In this document: positions 34,799 to 42,850 of the stretch, piece by piece
Layout: each line of letters starts with the position of its first letter
How positions within the stretch are numbered: position 1 is the first letter of the stretch
Source of the DNA: Lacinutrix sp. 5H-3-7-4
GTDB taxonomy: Bacteria; Bacteroidota; Bacteroidia; Flavobacteriales; Flavobacteriaceae
Reading direction: 5' to 3'
NCBI RefSeq assembly: GCF_000211855.2
Contig: NC_015638.1
Span: 1,674,001 to 1,738,000, forward strand
DNA: 64,000 nt
The notes under the pieces: generated by a model
Told to the model about the DNA's origin: nothing
Databases searched by the model: none
The model's input: only the letters and a program-made list of their open reading frames with translations
Made by a program: the position numbers and the translations under genes

Positions 34799-35177
34799 GG
34801 TCTTTTTTTAAATTAAAATGATAGCTGTTTAAGTAGATTAATATGCAAAATAAAAAGGCAAAAATGATATTGTATTTATGCCATAATAGTAAGTTTGAAG
34901 CCATTATAAATTCTATACAGTTCATTAATAATATTATTATAATCTGTAATACTGCATTGCATTTTTGTTTGTAGTGGCTAAGTATCCATATAGCCATACA
35001 TATTTCTAAGAAACCTATTATTATAATTAATAGTCTTGAGTGTGCTGTGTTTATTATTTGTGCAACAATAGCTTCATGTCTTGGTACCTGGTTTAGTATT
35101 TTGCAGTACAAACCATTTACAAGCCAAACTAGAGCAATAATAATTGTAATTATTCTATTTAAAAATATATTTTTCAT
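34782..35177 (-). CDS. DoxX-like small membrane protein
   Basis: A 131-residue protein with four membrane helices starting MKNIFLNRIITIIIALVWLVNGLYCKIL. The early VNGLYCKILNQVPRHEAIVA resembles the DoxX-like (DoxX_3) family, which often accompanies oxidoreductases or methyltransferases. It is the first gene of a four-gene operon. A 22-base inverted repeat (35187-35208) lies 9 bases before its ATG and matches the palindrome before the adjacent regulator gene, so the operon is probably controlled by that regulator. Confidence 0.78.
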   Translation of the reverse strand: MKNIFLNRIITIIIALVWLVNGLYCKILNQVPRHEAIVAQIINTAHSRLLIIIIGFLEICMAIWILSHYKQKCNAVLQIIIILLMNCIEFIMASNLLLWHKYNIIFAFLFCILIYLNSYHFNLKKDHVYIT

Positions 35178-35186
35178 ACATATTAA

Positions 35187-35208
35187 ACTTTCAGAAAAAA
35201 TTGAAAGT
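35187..35208. promoter_or_regulatory. Candidate operator for the GbsR/MarR-type regulator, operon side
   Basis: ACTTTCA-N8-TGAAAGT, identical in half-sites and spacing to the operator at 35753-35774. It stands between the DoxX-like ATG and the regulator stop codon, overlapping the expected promoter of the four-gene operon. Confidence 0.65.
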
Positions 35209-35223
35209 AGTGTTTAAATTTTT

Positions 35224-35727
35224 TTATTTAAAGAATTTTAAAACAGACTTTGTAATCCAGTTTTGTTTCTGGTTAACTAATTTATTTATAACAGCATCCA
35301 TGGTTTCTGTTAGTTCATGTAATGCTTTTGTTTGTTTTATAAGTTCTTTTGTTTTTTCACTACCGTCGTCTTTAATAGATGAGACTTCATCAAGAATTTT
35401 TATTACTGGCTGTATTTCACGTCTGCTTCTTTCTTTAGCTACAATTCTAGCTAATTCTTGCACATCTTTTTCGGTAGTAAAAAACTCTTTTCTTTCTCCT
35501 GCGATTATTGTTTTGCTTACAATTCCCCAATCTATTAATTGGCGTAAATTCATAGATGTATTTCCACGAGAGATTTTAAGTTCGTCCATAATCTCTTCCA
35601 TAGATAATGGTTTTGTAGAAATAAAAAGTAAGGCTTGAATTTGTGCCATTGCTTTGTTAATTCCCCAAAGAGAGCCTAAACTTCCCCAAGTACTAATAAA
35701 TTTATCTTTTGCTTCTTGATATTGCAT
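35224..35727 (-). CDS. GbsR/MarR-type winged-helix transcriptional regulator
   Basis: A 167-residue DNA-binding protein. The winged helix-turn-helix covers about 25-95: SMEEIMDELKISRGNTSMNLRQL for helices 2 and 3 and IVSKTIIAGERKEFFTTEKDV for the wing. A C-terminal helical part (about 97-150) is suited to dimerisation. The family matches GbsR (COG1510). A perfect 26-base palindrome overlaps its promoter, and a copy of the core stands before the next operon, so autoregulation plus control of DoxX-DUF2071-methyltransferase genes is likely. The ligand is unknown. Confidence 0.85.
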   Translation of the reverse strand: MQYQEAKDKFISTWGSLGSLWGINKAMAQIQALLFISTKPLSMEEIMDELKISRGNTSMNLRQLIDWGIVSKTIIAGERKEFFTTEKDVQELARIVAKERSRREIQPVIKILDEVSSIKDDGSEKTKELIKQTKALHELTETMDAVINKLVNQKQNWITKSVLKFFK

Positions 35728-35731
35728 GATT

Positions 35732-35739
35732 CAAATATA
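35732..35739 (-). promoter_or_regulatory. -7 promoter box for the GbsR/MarR-type regulator gene
   Basis: TATATTTG on the minus strand matches TAnnTTTG. A TTG on that strand lies 18 bases further upstream, inside the palindrome (35758-35760), a good -33/-7 pair. Bound regulator would block it. Confidence 0.6.
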
Positions 35740-35750
35740 TAATAATTTTT

Positions 35751-35776
35751 AAACTTTCAATAATTATTGAAAGTTT
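35751..35776. promoter_or_regulatory. 26-base perfect palindromic operator before the regulator gene
   Basis: A perfect palindrome built on AAACTTTCA half-sites, containing ACTTTCA-N8-TGAAAGT at 35753-35774. It covers the -33 position of the regulator promoter and is 24 bases from the ATG. Confidence 0.75.
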
Positions 35777-35784
35777 ATTTTTTA

Positions 35785-35817
35785 AAAAAAGACCAACTGC
35801 GCTAGCTGGTCTTTTTT
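35785..35817 (-). terminator. Intrinsic terminator after the M3 peptidase gene
   Basis: Stem AAAAAAGACCA with TGGTCTTTTTT and a short internal loop. On the minus strand the T run follows. It lies 8 bases past the dcp stop and insulates it from the regulator promoter. Confidence 0.8.
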
Positions 35818-35825
35818 GTGAAAAG

Positions 35826-37859
35826 TTATTTTATTAAGCCTGCTCTTTTTAATAAGGCTTCTGGTTTAGGTTCTTGACCTCTAAAGCGTTTATATAAAGT
35901 CATTGGATTTTCAGTACCTCCTTGAGATAATACATTGTCTTTAAATTTGTTTGCAATTTCCTTGTTAAAAATACCGTTTTGTTTAAAATAATCGAAAGCA
36001 TCTGCATCTAATACTTCTGCCCATTTGTAACTGTAATAACCAGAACTGTAACCGCCTTGGAATATGTGAGCAAAAGCTGTGCTCATACAGTTTTCTTCTA
36101 CATCTGGATATAGTTTTGTGTCTTGAAAAGCTTTGTTTTCAAAGGTTTTTACATTTTTAATAGATTCTGGAGATTCGCCGCCATGCCATGACATGTCTAG
36201 TAGTCCAAAACTAATTTGCCTTAAGGTTTGCATGCCTTCATGAAATGTTGCAGACTCTTTAATTTTGTTTATTAAATCCATTGGTATTACTTCACCTGTT
36301 TCATAATGTTTTGCAAACAGTTCTAAAGCTTCTTTTTCGTAACACCAGTTTTCCATAACTTGACTTGGTAATTCTACAAAATCCCAATATACGCTAGTTC
36401 CAGATAAACTTGGGTAAATTGTATTTGCAAGCATACCGTGTAATGCATGACCAAATTCATGAAATAGAGTAGTAACTTCGTTAAACGTTAATAATGATGG
36501 TTTGCTTTTTGTTGGCTTAGTAAAATTACAAACTATAGACACGTGAGGTCTTTCTTGGTTGCCATCTTTTACAAATTGAGGTTTGTAACTTGTCATCCAG
36601 GCACCGTTTCTTTTGCCTTTTCTAGGAAAGAAATCTGCATAGAATATGGAGATTAATTCACCATTGGTATTTGTTACTTTGTAGGTTAAAACATCTTCAT
36701 GATATTTATCGATGTCATTTATTATTTCAAAATGAAGTCCAAATAATTTTTTAGCTATTGTAAATGCACCATCAATTACATTTTCTAATTTAAAATATGG
36801 TTTTAATTGCTCATCGTCTAAATTAAATAGTTTTTGTTTTAGCTTTTCGGCATAGTAAGCAGAGTCCCATTTTTGTAATTGGTCTATATTATCTAATTCT
36901 TTAGCAAAGTTTTCTAAAGTTTTAAATTCATTTTTTGCAGCAGGTTTAGCTTTAGAAAGTAAATCGTTTAAAAAAGTAAGTACTTTTTCTGGTGTTTGTG
37001 CCATGCGCTCTTCTAAAACAAAATTAGCATGTGTTTTATAACCTAAAATGTTTGCGCGTTTATAGCGTAGGTTTGCAATTTCTAAAACAATATTTTGGTT
37101 GTCTAAATCATCTCCTTTAAAAGCTTTGCTTCCAGCTGCTTTAGATAATTCTTCTCTAAGTTCTCGATTATCTGCATAAGTCATAAACGGTATATAGCTT
37201 GGGTAGTCAAGCGTAATAATGTAGCCGTCTTTGTTTTTACTTTCTGCAAGTTGTTTTGCTGCTTCTTTGGCGCCATCTGGCAATCCAGAGACATCACTTT
37301 CTTTTGTTAAGTGTAATTCGTATTTATTAGTTTCTGCTAAAACATTTTCTCCAAATTTAAGTTTTAACTGTGCTAGTTTTTTGTCTATGTCACGCAGTTT
37401 AGCTTTGTTTTCTTCGTTTAAATTAGCACCGTTTCTAGAAAAGCTTTTGTATTTTTTATCTAATAACGTTTTTTGCTCTGTTGTTAAATCTAAAGCTTCT
37501 TTTTGCTCGTAAACTGCTTTTACTCGTTTAAATAAATTTTCGTTTAAGGTAATATCATTTCCAAATTCTGTAAGTAAAGGAGAAATTTCTTGTGCTATTT
37601 TTTGAATTTCATCATTTGTTTCGGCAGAGTTTAAATTAAAAAATATACTGGTAACGCGATCTAGTTGTTGACCAGAAAACTCTAAAGCTTCTATAGTGTT
37701 TTTAAAAGTTGGAGTATCGGTATTATCTGTTATTACTTCAATTTCTTTTTTAGCTTTTTCAATTAAAGTTGAAATAGCAGGCTTATAGTCACTGTTTTTA
37801 ATAATATTAAATGGTGCAGTAGTATATTTTGTAGAAAATTTTTGTTCTAATATGTTCAT
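35826..37859 (-). CDS. dcp: M3 family metallopeptidase, peptidyl-dipeptidase Dcp-like
   Basis: A 677-residue thimet-oligopeptidase-type zinc peptidase. The HExxH site is in TTLFHEFGHALHGMLA (about 463-478), with the third ligand Glu expected about 25 residues on in DFVELPSQVMENW. SMAHGG-like and YSYKWAEVLDADAF segments fit the family C terminus. The dipeptidyl carboxypeptidase (Dcp) branch is the best match by length, versus oligopeptidase A. No signal peptide is seen, so it would be cytoplasmic and trim peptides left by other proteases. Confidence 0.9.
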   Translation of the reverse strand: MNILEQKFSTKYTTAPFNIIKNSDYKPAISTLIEKAKKEIEVITDNTDTPTFKNTIEALEFSGQQLDRVTSIFFNLNSAETNDEIQKIAQEISPLLTEFGNDITLNENLFKRVKAVYEQKEALDLTTEQKTLLDKKYKSFSRNGANLNEENKAKLRDIDKKLAQLKLKFGENVLAETNKYELHLTKESDVSGLPDGAKEAAKQLAESKNKDGYIITLDYPSYIPFMTYADNRELREELSKAAGSKAFKGDDLDNQNIVLEIANLRYKRANILGYKTHANFVLEERMAQTPEKVLTFLNDLLSKAKPAAKNEFKTLENFAKELDNIDQLQKWDSAYYAEKLKQKLFNLDDEQLKPYFKLENVIDGAFTIAKKLFGLHFEIINDIDKYHEDVLTYKVTNTNGELISIFYADFFPRKGKRNGAWMTSYKPQFVKDGNQERPHVSIVCNFTKPTKSKPSLLTFNEVTTLFHEFGHALHGMLANTIYPSLSGTSVYWDFVELPSQVMENWCYEKEALELFAKHYETGEVIPMDLINKIKESATFHEGMQTLRQISFGLLDMSWHGGESPESIKNVKTFENKAFQDTKLYPDVEENCMSTAFAHIFQGGYSSGYYSYKWAEVLDADAFDYFKQNGIFNKEIANKFKDNVLSQGGTENPMTLYKRFRGQEPKPEALLKRAGLIK

Positions 37860-37934
37860 TTTTAGCTATTTAATTGTTTTTTTGAATAAAAGTTATAAAA
37901 ATACTTGTAAAAAATCGAAACATGTAGTTAATTT

Positions 37935-38026
37935 GTCCAGATTTTTTCTCGAGAGTTGGTTACTCTCTTAAAAATTATTGATTAATAGCGATGAAAAGCC
38001 TCAAATTTATTTGGGGCTTTTTTTTA
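37935..38026 (+). ncRNA. Candidate small RNA, copy 1 of a tandem pair
   Basis: In order: a hairpin (GAGAG-N7-CTCTC, 37951-37967), an A/T linker, the box TTAATAGCGA (37982-37991), and an intrinsic terminator (stem 37996-38019, then eight T). Copy 2 at 38145-38236 repeats this order with different stem sequences, a sign of conserved structure. The T run fits only the plus strand, opposite to both flanking genes. No ORF is present. Flavo-1 RNA (Rfam) is a family to test; I cannot confirm it. The 5' end is approximate. Confidence 0.4.
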
Positions 38027-38144
38027 TGCCTAACATTTTTAAAAAAATTAACAAAAATCAGCTTTTAATCGGGTTTTTATAGCACTTAATCTAAAAAAGG
38101 TTAAAAATAAATTTCAATTCTTTGATTTGTAATGATTTATTGAC

Positions 38145-38236
38145 TTTTGCTATAAGTTTTTTTGATGATGAGTAATACACTCATAATATAGAAAGATTAA
38201 TAGCGAAAGAAAGCCTGGGTAACCAGGCTTTTTTAT
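38145..38236 (+). ncRNA. Candidate small RNA, copy 2 of a tandem pair
   Basis: A hairpin (ATGAGT-N5-ACTCAT, 38168-38184), a linker, TTAATAGCGA (38197-38206), then a terminator stem AAGCCTGG/CCAGGCTT (38211-38230) and six T. The arrangement equals copy 1 at 37935-38026. A possible -7-like TAAGTTTT lies at about 38153-38160. With copy 1 it accounts for most of the 384-base gap 37860-38243 between dcp and purE; the rest is AT-rich with nothing recognisable. The 5' end is approximate. Confidence 0.4.
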
Positions 38237-38243
38237 GTTTTAA

Positions 38244-38726
38244 CTATTTTATGTTTTTTGAAGCAGTTTCTACTTTAAGTTTTAGCTCCTCTTTATAAGT
38301 TATTATTTTATTAAGTATGCTTTGGTCGCTGGCACCAATAATTTGTGCAGCTAAAATTCCAGCATTTTTTGCTCCGTTTAAAGCTACGGTAGCCACAGGA
38401 ACACCACCAGGCATTTGTAAAATAGATAAAATAGAATCCCATCCATCTATAGAGTTTCTGCTTTTTACAGGAACACCAATAACAGGTAAAGGTGATAATG
38501 AAGCTACCATTCCTGGTAAATGCGCAGCACCACCAGCTCCTGCTATAATAACTTTAATATTCCTTGTGTGTGCGTTTTTACTGTAATCAAATAACTTTTC
38601 GGGTGTTCTGTGTGCAGAAACGATATCTACTTCAACATCAATTTTAAAAGCTTTTAATATATCTATTGCTTCTTGCATAACAGGAAGATCACTATCGCTT
38701 CCCATAATAACGCCTACTTTACTCAT
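38244..38726 (-). CDS. purE: N5-carboxyaminoimidazole ribonucleotide mutase
   Basis: A 160-residue class I PurE that converts N5-CAIR to CAIR in purine synthesis. The start MSKVGVIMGSDSDLPVMQEA holds the phosphate-binding SDSDLP. VSAHRTPEKLFDY contains the catalytic His (about residue 44). AGAGGAAHLPGMVASLSPLPVIGVP and the GVPVATVALN strand complete the fold. Its partner purK is immediately upstream with a two-base gap, so N5-CAIR is produced and consumed by one operon. Confidence 0.97.
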   Translation of the reverse strand: MSKVGVIMGSDSDLPVMQEAIDILKAFKIDVEVDIVSAHRTPEKLFDYSKNAHTRNIKVIIAGAGGAAHLPGMVASLSPLPVIGVPVKSRNSIDGWDSILSILQMPGGVPVATVALNGAKNAGILAAQIIGASDQSILNKIITYKEELKLKVETASKNIK

Positions 38727-38728
38727 AA

Positions 38729-39883
38729 TTATTTACTTATTACTTTAATTGTGTTTTTTACTTTTTCAGCAACTTGTCTTGCAACATTTAAATCTTTATT
38801 TACAATAGTTACATGTCCCATTTTACGAAATGGTCGCGTTTGTTTTTTACCATAAATATGTGGTGTTACGCCGTCCATTTCCATGATGTCTGCAATGTTT
38901 TTATAAACAACGTCACCTGTGTAATTTTCGGCTCCAACTAAATTTACCATAATACCACCAAGTTTACTGTCTGTATTTCCTAATGGTAGATTTAATATGG
39001 CGCGAATATGCTGTTCAAATTGAGAGGTGTAACTAGCCTCAATAGTTTGGTGACCAGAATTGTGAGGTCTTGGAGCCACTTCGTTTATTAATATATTATC
39101 GTCTTTAGTTAAAAACATTTCGACAGCTAATAAACCAACATGATTATAAGCTTTAGAAACTTTTAAAGCAACTTCTTGTGCTTTTTTAGCAATATCTATT
39201 GGTATTCTTGCTGGACAAATTACGTATTCTACCTGGTTAGCTTCTGGATGAAACTCCATTTCTACAACAGGATAAGTTTTAATATCACCATCTGGATTTC
39301 TGGCAACAATTACAGCTAATTCATTTTTAAAATCAATAAGTTCTTCTGTAATACATTCACCTTTAGGTAAATCTTTTAAATCCTCTAAACTGCGTACAAC
39401 TTTTACGCCAGTGCCATCATACCCAAATTGAGCACTTTTCCATACAAAAGGAAACTTTAAACCACCGTTTAAAATAGCATCTTCTATTTCTGATGCATAT
39501 GCAAATCGCGAAAATTGAGATGTAGGTAAATTATGATCTAAATAAAATAATTTTTGCTTAGCTTTATTTTGAATAGTTCTTAGATTTTTAGAGCTTGGAT
39601 ATACTTTTACACCTTCATTTTCAAGCTTTTCAAGCGCATCTACATTAACATTTTCTATTTCAAAAGTTAAAATATCTACTTGTTTTCCAAAATTATAAAC
39701 GGTATCAAAATCCATTAAATCTCCTTGAGTAAAAGCATTGCATGCTAATTTACAAGGTGCTTGATCGCTAGGATCTAAAACAAAGGTTGTAATGTCAAAT
39801 TTTCTTGTGTCGTAAAGCATCATTTTGCCCAATTGTCCGCCACCAAGAATACCTAATTTAAAATTTGAAGAAAAGTAATTCAT
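38729..39883 (-). CDS. purK: N5-carboxyaminoimidazole ribonucleotide synthase
   Basis: A 384-residue ATP-grasp enzyme that makes N5-CAIR from AIR, bicarbonate and ATP. It starts MNYFSSNFKLGILGGGQLGKMM; a start 8 codons upstream is open but precedes the family N terminus and overlaps the promoter box. Seen: FVWKSAQFGYDGTGVKVV (ATP-grasp lid), EELIDFKNELAVIVARN, and metal ligands in LAVEMFLTKDDNILINEVAPRPHNSGH. Operon with purE. A -7 box lies at 39905-39912. Confidence 0.96.
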   Translation of the reverse strand: MNYFSSNFKLGILGGGQLGKMMLYDTRKFDITTFVLDPSDQAPCKLACNAFTQGDLMDFDTVYNFGKQVDILTFEIENVNVDALEKLENEGVKVYPSSKNLRTIQNKAKQKLFYLDHNLPTSQFSRFAYASEIEDAILNGGLKFPFVWKSAQFGYDGTGVKVVRSLEDLKDLPKGECITEELIDFKNELAVIVARNPDGDIKTYPVVEMEFHPEANQVEYVICPARIPIDIAKKAQEVALKVSKAYNHVGLLAVEMFLTKDDNILINEVAPRPHNSGHQTIEASYTSQFEQHIRAILNLPLGNTDSKLGGIMVNLVGAENYTGDVVYKNIADIMEMDGVTPHIYGKKQTRPFRKMGHVTIVNKDLNVARQVAEKVKNTIKVISK

Positions 39884-39904
39884 TTTATTGCCAAAAATTT
39901 TACA

Positions 39905-39912
39905 CAAAAATA
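39905..39912 (-). promoter_or_regulatory. -7 promoter box for purK-purE
   Basis: TATTTTTG on the minus strand matches TAnnTTTG, 21 bases before the purK ATG. It diverges from the hpt-adk promoter. Confidence 0.5.
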
Positions 39913-39976
39913 CAGTTTATAATGAAAAGATAACCAATAAAACCGTGTCAAAATGGTATAACGATTAACAAAATTG

Positions 39977-39984
39977 TATCTTTG
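39977..39984 (+). promoter_or_regulatory. -7 promoter box for the hpt-adk fusion
   Basis: TATCTTTG matches TAnnTTTG, 22 bases before the ATG at 40007. Confidence 0.5.
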
Positions 39985-40006
39985 CCTCTTTCTTAAAATT
40001 AAGACA

Positions 40007-41116
40007 ATGATAAAGTTACATGACAAATATTTTAAGCCATACATTTCAGCAGAAGAAATTGACGATGCTGTTACTAAAATGGCACAAGATATTGCAGACG
40101 ATTTAGGCGACGAAGTACCAGTTTTTATTGGCATTTTAAACGGTTCGTTTATGTTAGTAAGTGATTTTGTAAAAAAATACCCAAAAGCTTGCGAAGTAAC
40201 ATTTATTAAATTGGCCTCTTATGAAGGTGTTAAATCTACCGAAGACATACAGCGTCTTATTGGTTTAACACAAGATTTAACAGGAAGAACAGTTGTAATT
40301 CTTGAAGATATTATAGATACAGGTAATACGCTTCACGAAGTACATAGAATTTTTAATAACGAAGGCGTAAAGCAACTACTAATTGCTACACTGTTTTACA
40401 AGCCAGAAGCATATAAAAAAGATTTTAAAATTCATTATATAGGTAAAGATATCCCTAATAAATTTATAGTTGGTTACGGCTTAGATTATGATGGGTTAGG
40501 AAGAGATTTACCTCAAGTATATCAATTAAAAACAACACAACACATGACTAATCTAGTATTATTTGGTCCTCCGGGAGCAGGTAAAGGTACACAAGCTAAC
40601 TTTTTAAAAGAAAAATATAATTTAGTACACATTTCTACAGGAGATGTATTTAGATATAATATTAAAAACGAAACTGCTTTAGGGAATTTAGCAAAATCGT
40701 ATATAGATAAAGGCGCATTGGTACCAGATCAAGTAACTATTGATATGCTGGAAGCCGAAGTTGAAAAAAATGCAGATGCAAAAGGTTTTATTTTTGATGG
40801 TTTTCCAAGAAATGTAACACAAGCAGAAGCTTTAGATAAAATTTTAGAAAACAAAGACTCTAAAGTAAATGCTATGGTAGCTTTAGAAGTTGAAGATGAA
40901 GTTTTAGTAAAACGCCTATTAGAACGAGGGAAAACTAGCGGAAGAAAAGACGACTCAGACGAGAGTATAATTAGAAACCGTATTAAAGTATACTATAACG
41001 AAACCGCCATTTTAAAAGATTATTACTCTGCACAAGACAAATATTTTGGTGTTGATGGAGTTGGTAATATTGAAGATATTACAGAACGTTTGTGCAATAC
41101 AATAGATAAATTGTAA
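40007..41116 (+). CDS. adk: Hypoxanthine phosphoribosyltransferase fused to adenylate kinase
   Basis: A 369-residue bifunctional protein. Residues 1-175 are HPRT: VPVFIGILNGSFMLVSDFVK and the PRPP-binding loop VVILEDIIDTGNTLHEVHRI. Residues about 179-369 are adenylate kinase: P-loop LVLFGPPGAGKGTQANFLKE (about 182-201), HISTGDVFRYNI, FIFDGFPRNVTQAEALD and LLERGKTSGRKDDSDESIIRNRI. It salvages hypoxanthine or guanine to IMP/GMP and balances AMP/ADP/ATP. The ATG at 40007 opens the HPRT family N terminus. Such fusions are known in Flavobacteriaceae. It faces purK-purE, another purine operon. Confidence 0.93.
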   Translation: MIKLHDKYFKPYISAEEIDDAVTKMAQDIADDLGDEVPVFIGILNGSFMLVSDFVKKYPKACEVTFIKLASYEGVKSTEDIQRLIGLTQDLTGRTVVILEDIIDTGNTLHEVHRIFNNEGVKQLLIATLFYKPEAYKKDFKIHYIGKDIPNKFIVGYGLDYDGLGRDLPQVYQLKTTQHMTNLVLFGPPGAGKGTQANFLKEKYNLVHISTGDVFRYNIKNETALGNLAKSYIDKGALVPDQVTIDMLEAEVEKNADAKGFIFDGFPRNVTQAEALDKILENKDSKVNAMVALEVEDEVLVKRLLERGKTSGRKDDSDESIIRNRIKVYYNETAILKDYYSAQDKYFGVDGVGNIEDITERLCNTIDKL

Positions 41117-41217
41117 ATTATACATTTACAATAAACCAGGATTTCAATTAAAATTATTAGCTAGAAAAGTATAAAAGAATAACTTTTAATTTTCAAGCTA
41201 CACTTATAACTTAGACA

Positions 41218-42213
41218 ATGACAGAAGGAAATTTCGTTGATTACGTAAAAATGCATGTAACCTCAGGAAAAGGAGGAAAAGGATCTACACACTTACACCG
41301 TGAAAAATATATCGCAAAAGGTGGACCAGATGGTGGTGATGGCGGTCGTGGAGGTCATATAATTTTAAAAGGAAACTCTAATCTTTGGACCTTATTACAC
41401 TTAAAATTTAAACGTCATATTCGTGCAGGACATGGCGAACATGGTAGTAGTGGCAGAAGCACAGGAGCAGATGGTGAAGATATGTATGTTGAAGTGCCAT
41501 TGGGAACTGTAGTTCGTGATACCGAAACAAATGAAATTCTTTTTGAAATAACAAAAGATGGTGAAGAACGTATAGTTGCTGAAGGTGGAAAAGGTGGTCG
41601 CGGAAACTGGCACTTTAAAAGTTCTACAAACCAAACACCACGTTATGCGCAACCTGGTATTCCTCAAGAGGAAAAAGACATTACTTTAGAGTTAAAAGTA
41701 TTGGCAGATGTAGGATTGGTTGGTTTTCCAAATGCAGGAAAATCTACACTATTATCTGTAGTAACCTCTGCAAAACCAAAAATTGCAGACTACGAGTTTA
41801 CAACACTTAAACCCAATTTAGGTATTGTAAAATATCGTGATTACCAAACATTTGTAATGGCAGATATACCAGGAATTATTGAAGGTGCTGCCGAAGGTAA
41901 AGGTCTTGGTTATTACTTTTTACGCCATATAGAACGTAATTCTATTTTATTATTTTTAATACCTGCAGATGCACCAGATATTAAAAAACAATACGATGTT
42001 TTGTTAGACGAGTTACGCCGTTATAATCCAGAAATGTTAGACAAAGAAAGACTAATTGCAATTTCTAAAAGTGATATGTTGGATGACGAGTTAAAAGCAG
42101 AAATGAAAGTAGAATTGGATAACGAATTACCAATTCCTTATTTATTTATCTCATCGGTAGCACAACAAGGTTTAACAGAGCTAAAAGATATGCTTTGGAA
42201 ATCTTTAAACTAG
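41218..42213 (+). CDS. obgE: Obg-family GTPase
   Basis: A 331-residue GTPase linked to 50S ribosome assembly and stringent response. The glycine-rich Obg fold covers about 1-158 ([34 protein letters not shown]). The G domain has G1 [12 protein letters not shown] (about 166-177), the switch region [12 protein letters not shown]3 [16 protein letters not shown] and G4 ISKSDML (NKxD-like, S replacing N). There is no C-terminal OCT domain, as expected for Bacteroidota. It follows the hpt-adk gene by 101 bases. Confidence 0.96.
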   Translation: MTEGNFVDYVKMHVTSGKGGKGSTHLHREKYIAKGGPDGGDGGRGGHIILKGNSNLWTLLHLKFKRHIRAGHGEHGSSGRSTGADGEDMYVEVPLGTVVRDTETNEILFEITKDGEERIVAEGGKGGRGNWHFKSSTNQTPRYAQPGIPQEEKDITLELKVLADVGLVGFPNAGKSTLLSVVTSAKPKIADYEFTTLKPNLGIVKYRDYQTFVMADIPGIIEGAAEGKGLGYYFLRHIERNSILLFLIPADAPDIKKQYDVLLDELRRYNPEMLDKERLIAISKSDMLDDELKAEMKVELDNELPIPYLFISSVAQQGLTELKDMLWKSLN

Positions 42214-42255
42214 TTTAGGAATAATTTTTGCTTACATTTAAATAAAATTGAAGCA

Positions 42256-42783
42256 ATGAAATATCTTAAAATTCTACTCTTATTATTGTGTGTCGCTTCT
42301 TGCGCACCAATTTATGTAAATCACGATTACGAAAAATCTGTTGATTTCTCAGAGTATAAAACCTATAACTTTTTTACAGATATAAATTCTGGCTTAAGTG
42401 TATTAGACGAACAACGTTTAATAGCTGCTTTAGATGCTAAACTAACGGCTATGGGTTTTCAAAAAACCGAAAACGCAAGTTTTTTAATAGACATTAAAAG
42501 TGATGAGTTTCAGGAGAATTCTAGAAACACTGTTGGTGTAGGTCTTGGTGGTGGTAATCGAGGTATTGGCGGAGGCATATCTATTGGTATTCCAATTGGT
42601 CAAGCCAACGTTAATAAAAGAATTGTTGTTGAATTTGTAGATGATTCTAAAATGGGATTGTTTTGGCAAGCAACTAGCGAAAGCGGTTTTAAGCCTAACG
42701 AGAAACCTGAAAAAAGAGAAGCTAAGTTTGCTGCAATTGTAGAGAAAATGCTTGAAAATTTTCCGCCAGAAACTAATAAATAA
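42256..42783 (+). CDS. DUF4136 family lipoprotein
   Basis: A 175-residue lipoprotein. The signal peptide ends with lipobox CVASC (Cys about 16), preceded by LLLLLC. The mature chain matches DUF4136: VDFSEYKTYNFFTDINS, then AALDAKLTAMGFQKTENA, a Gly-rich turn (GVGLGGGNRGIGGGISIGIPIG) and a final helix KREAKFAAIVEKMLENFPP. Function of the family is unknown; it is probably anchored in the outer membrane facing the periplasm. It lies 42 bases after obgE and before a terminator. Confidence 0.82.
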   Translation: MKYLKILLLLLCVASCAPIYVNHDYEKSVDFSEYKTYNFFTDINSGLSVLDEQRLIAALDAKLTAMGFQKTENASFLIDIKSDEFQENSRNTVGVGLGGGNRGIGGGISIGIPIGQANVNKRIVVEFVDDSKMGLFWQATSESGFKPNEKPEKREAKFAAIVEKMLENFPPETNK

Positions 42784-42805
42784 ATATGGAGTGATTAATA
42801 AATAT

Positions 42806-42835
42806 AAAGACCTGATATAAAATATCAGGTCTTTT
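42806..42835. terminator. Terminator between the DUF4136 gene and the convergent macroglobulin gene
   Basis: A 13-base stem, AAAGACCTGATAT with ATATCAGGTCTTT and a short loop, followed on the plus strand by a T-rich tract. It probably stops both strands. Confidence 0.75.
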
Positions 42836-42850
42836 CTTTTTTATAATTTG

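Noticed and set aside
35201-35638. 145-codon plus-strand frame opposite the GbsR/MarR-type regulator gene
   Set aside because: The regulator frame has a clear winged helix, operator and promoter; the plus frame has none.
37998-38236. Terminators for purE or dcp in place of small RNAs
   Set aside because: Both neighbouring genes are on the minus strand, while the T runs follow the stems on the plus strand.
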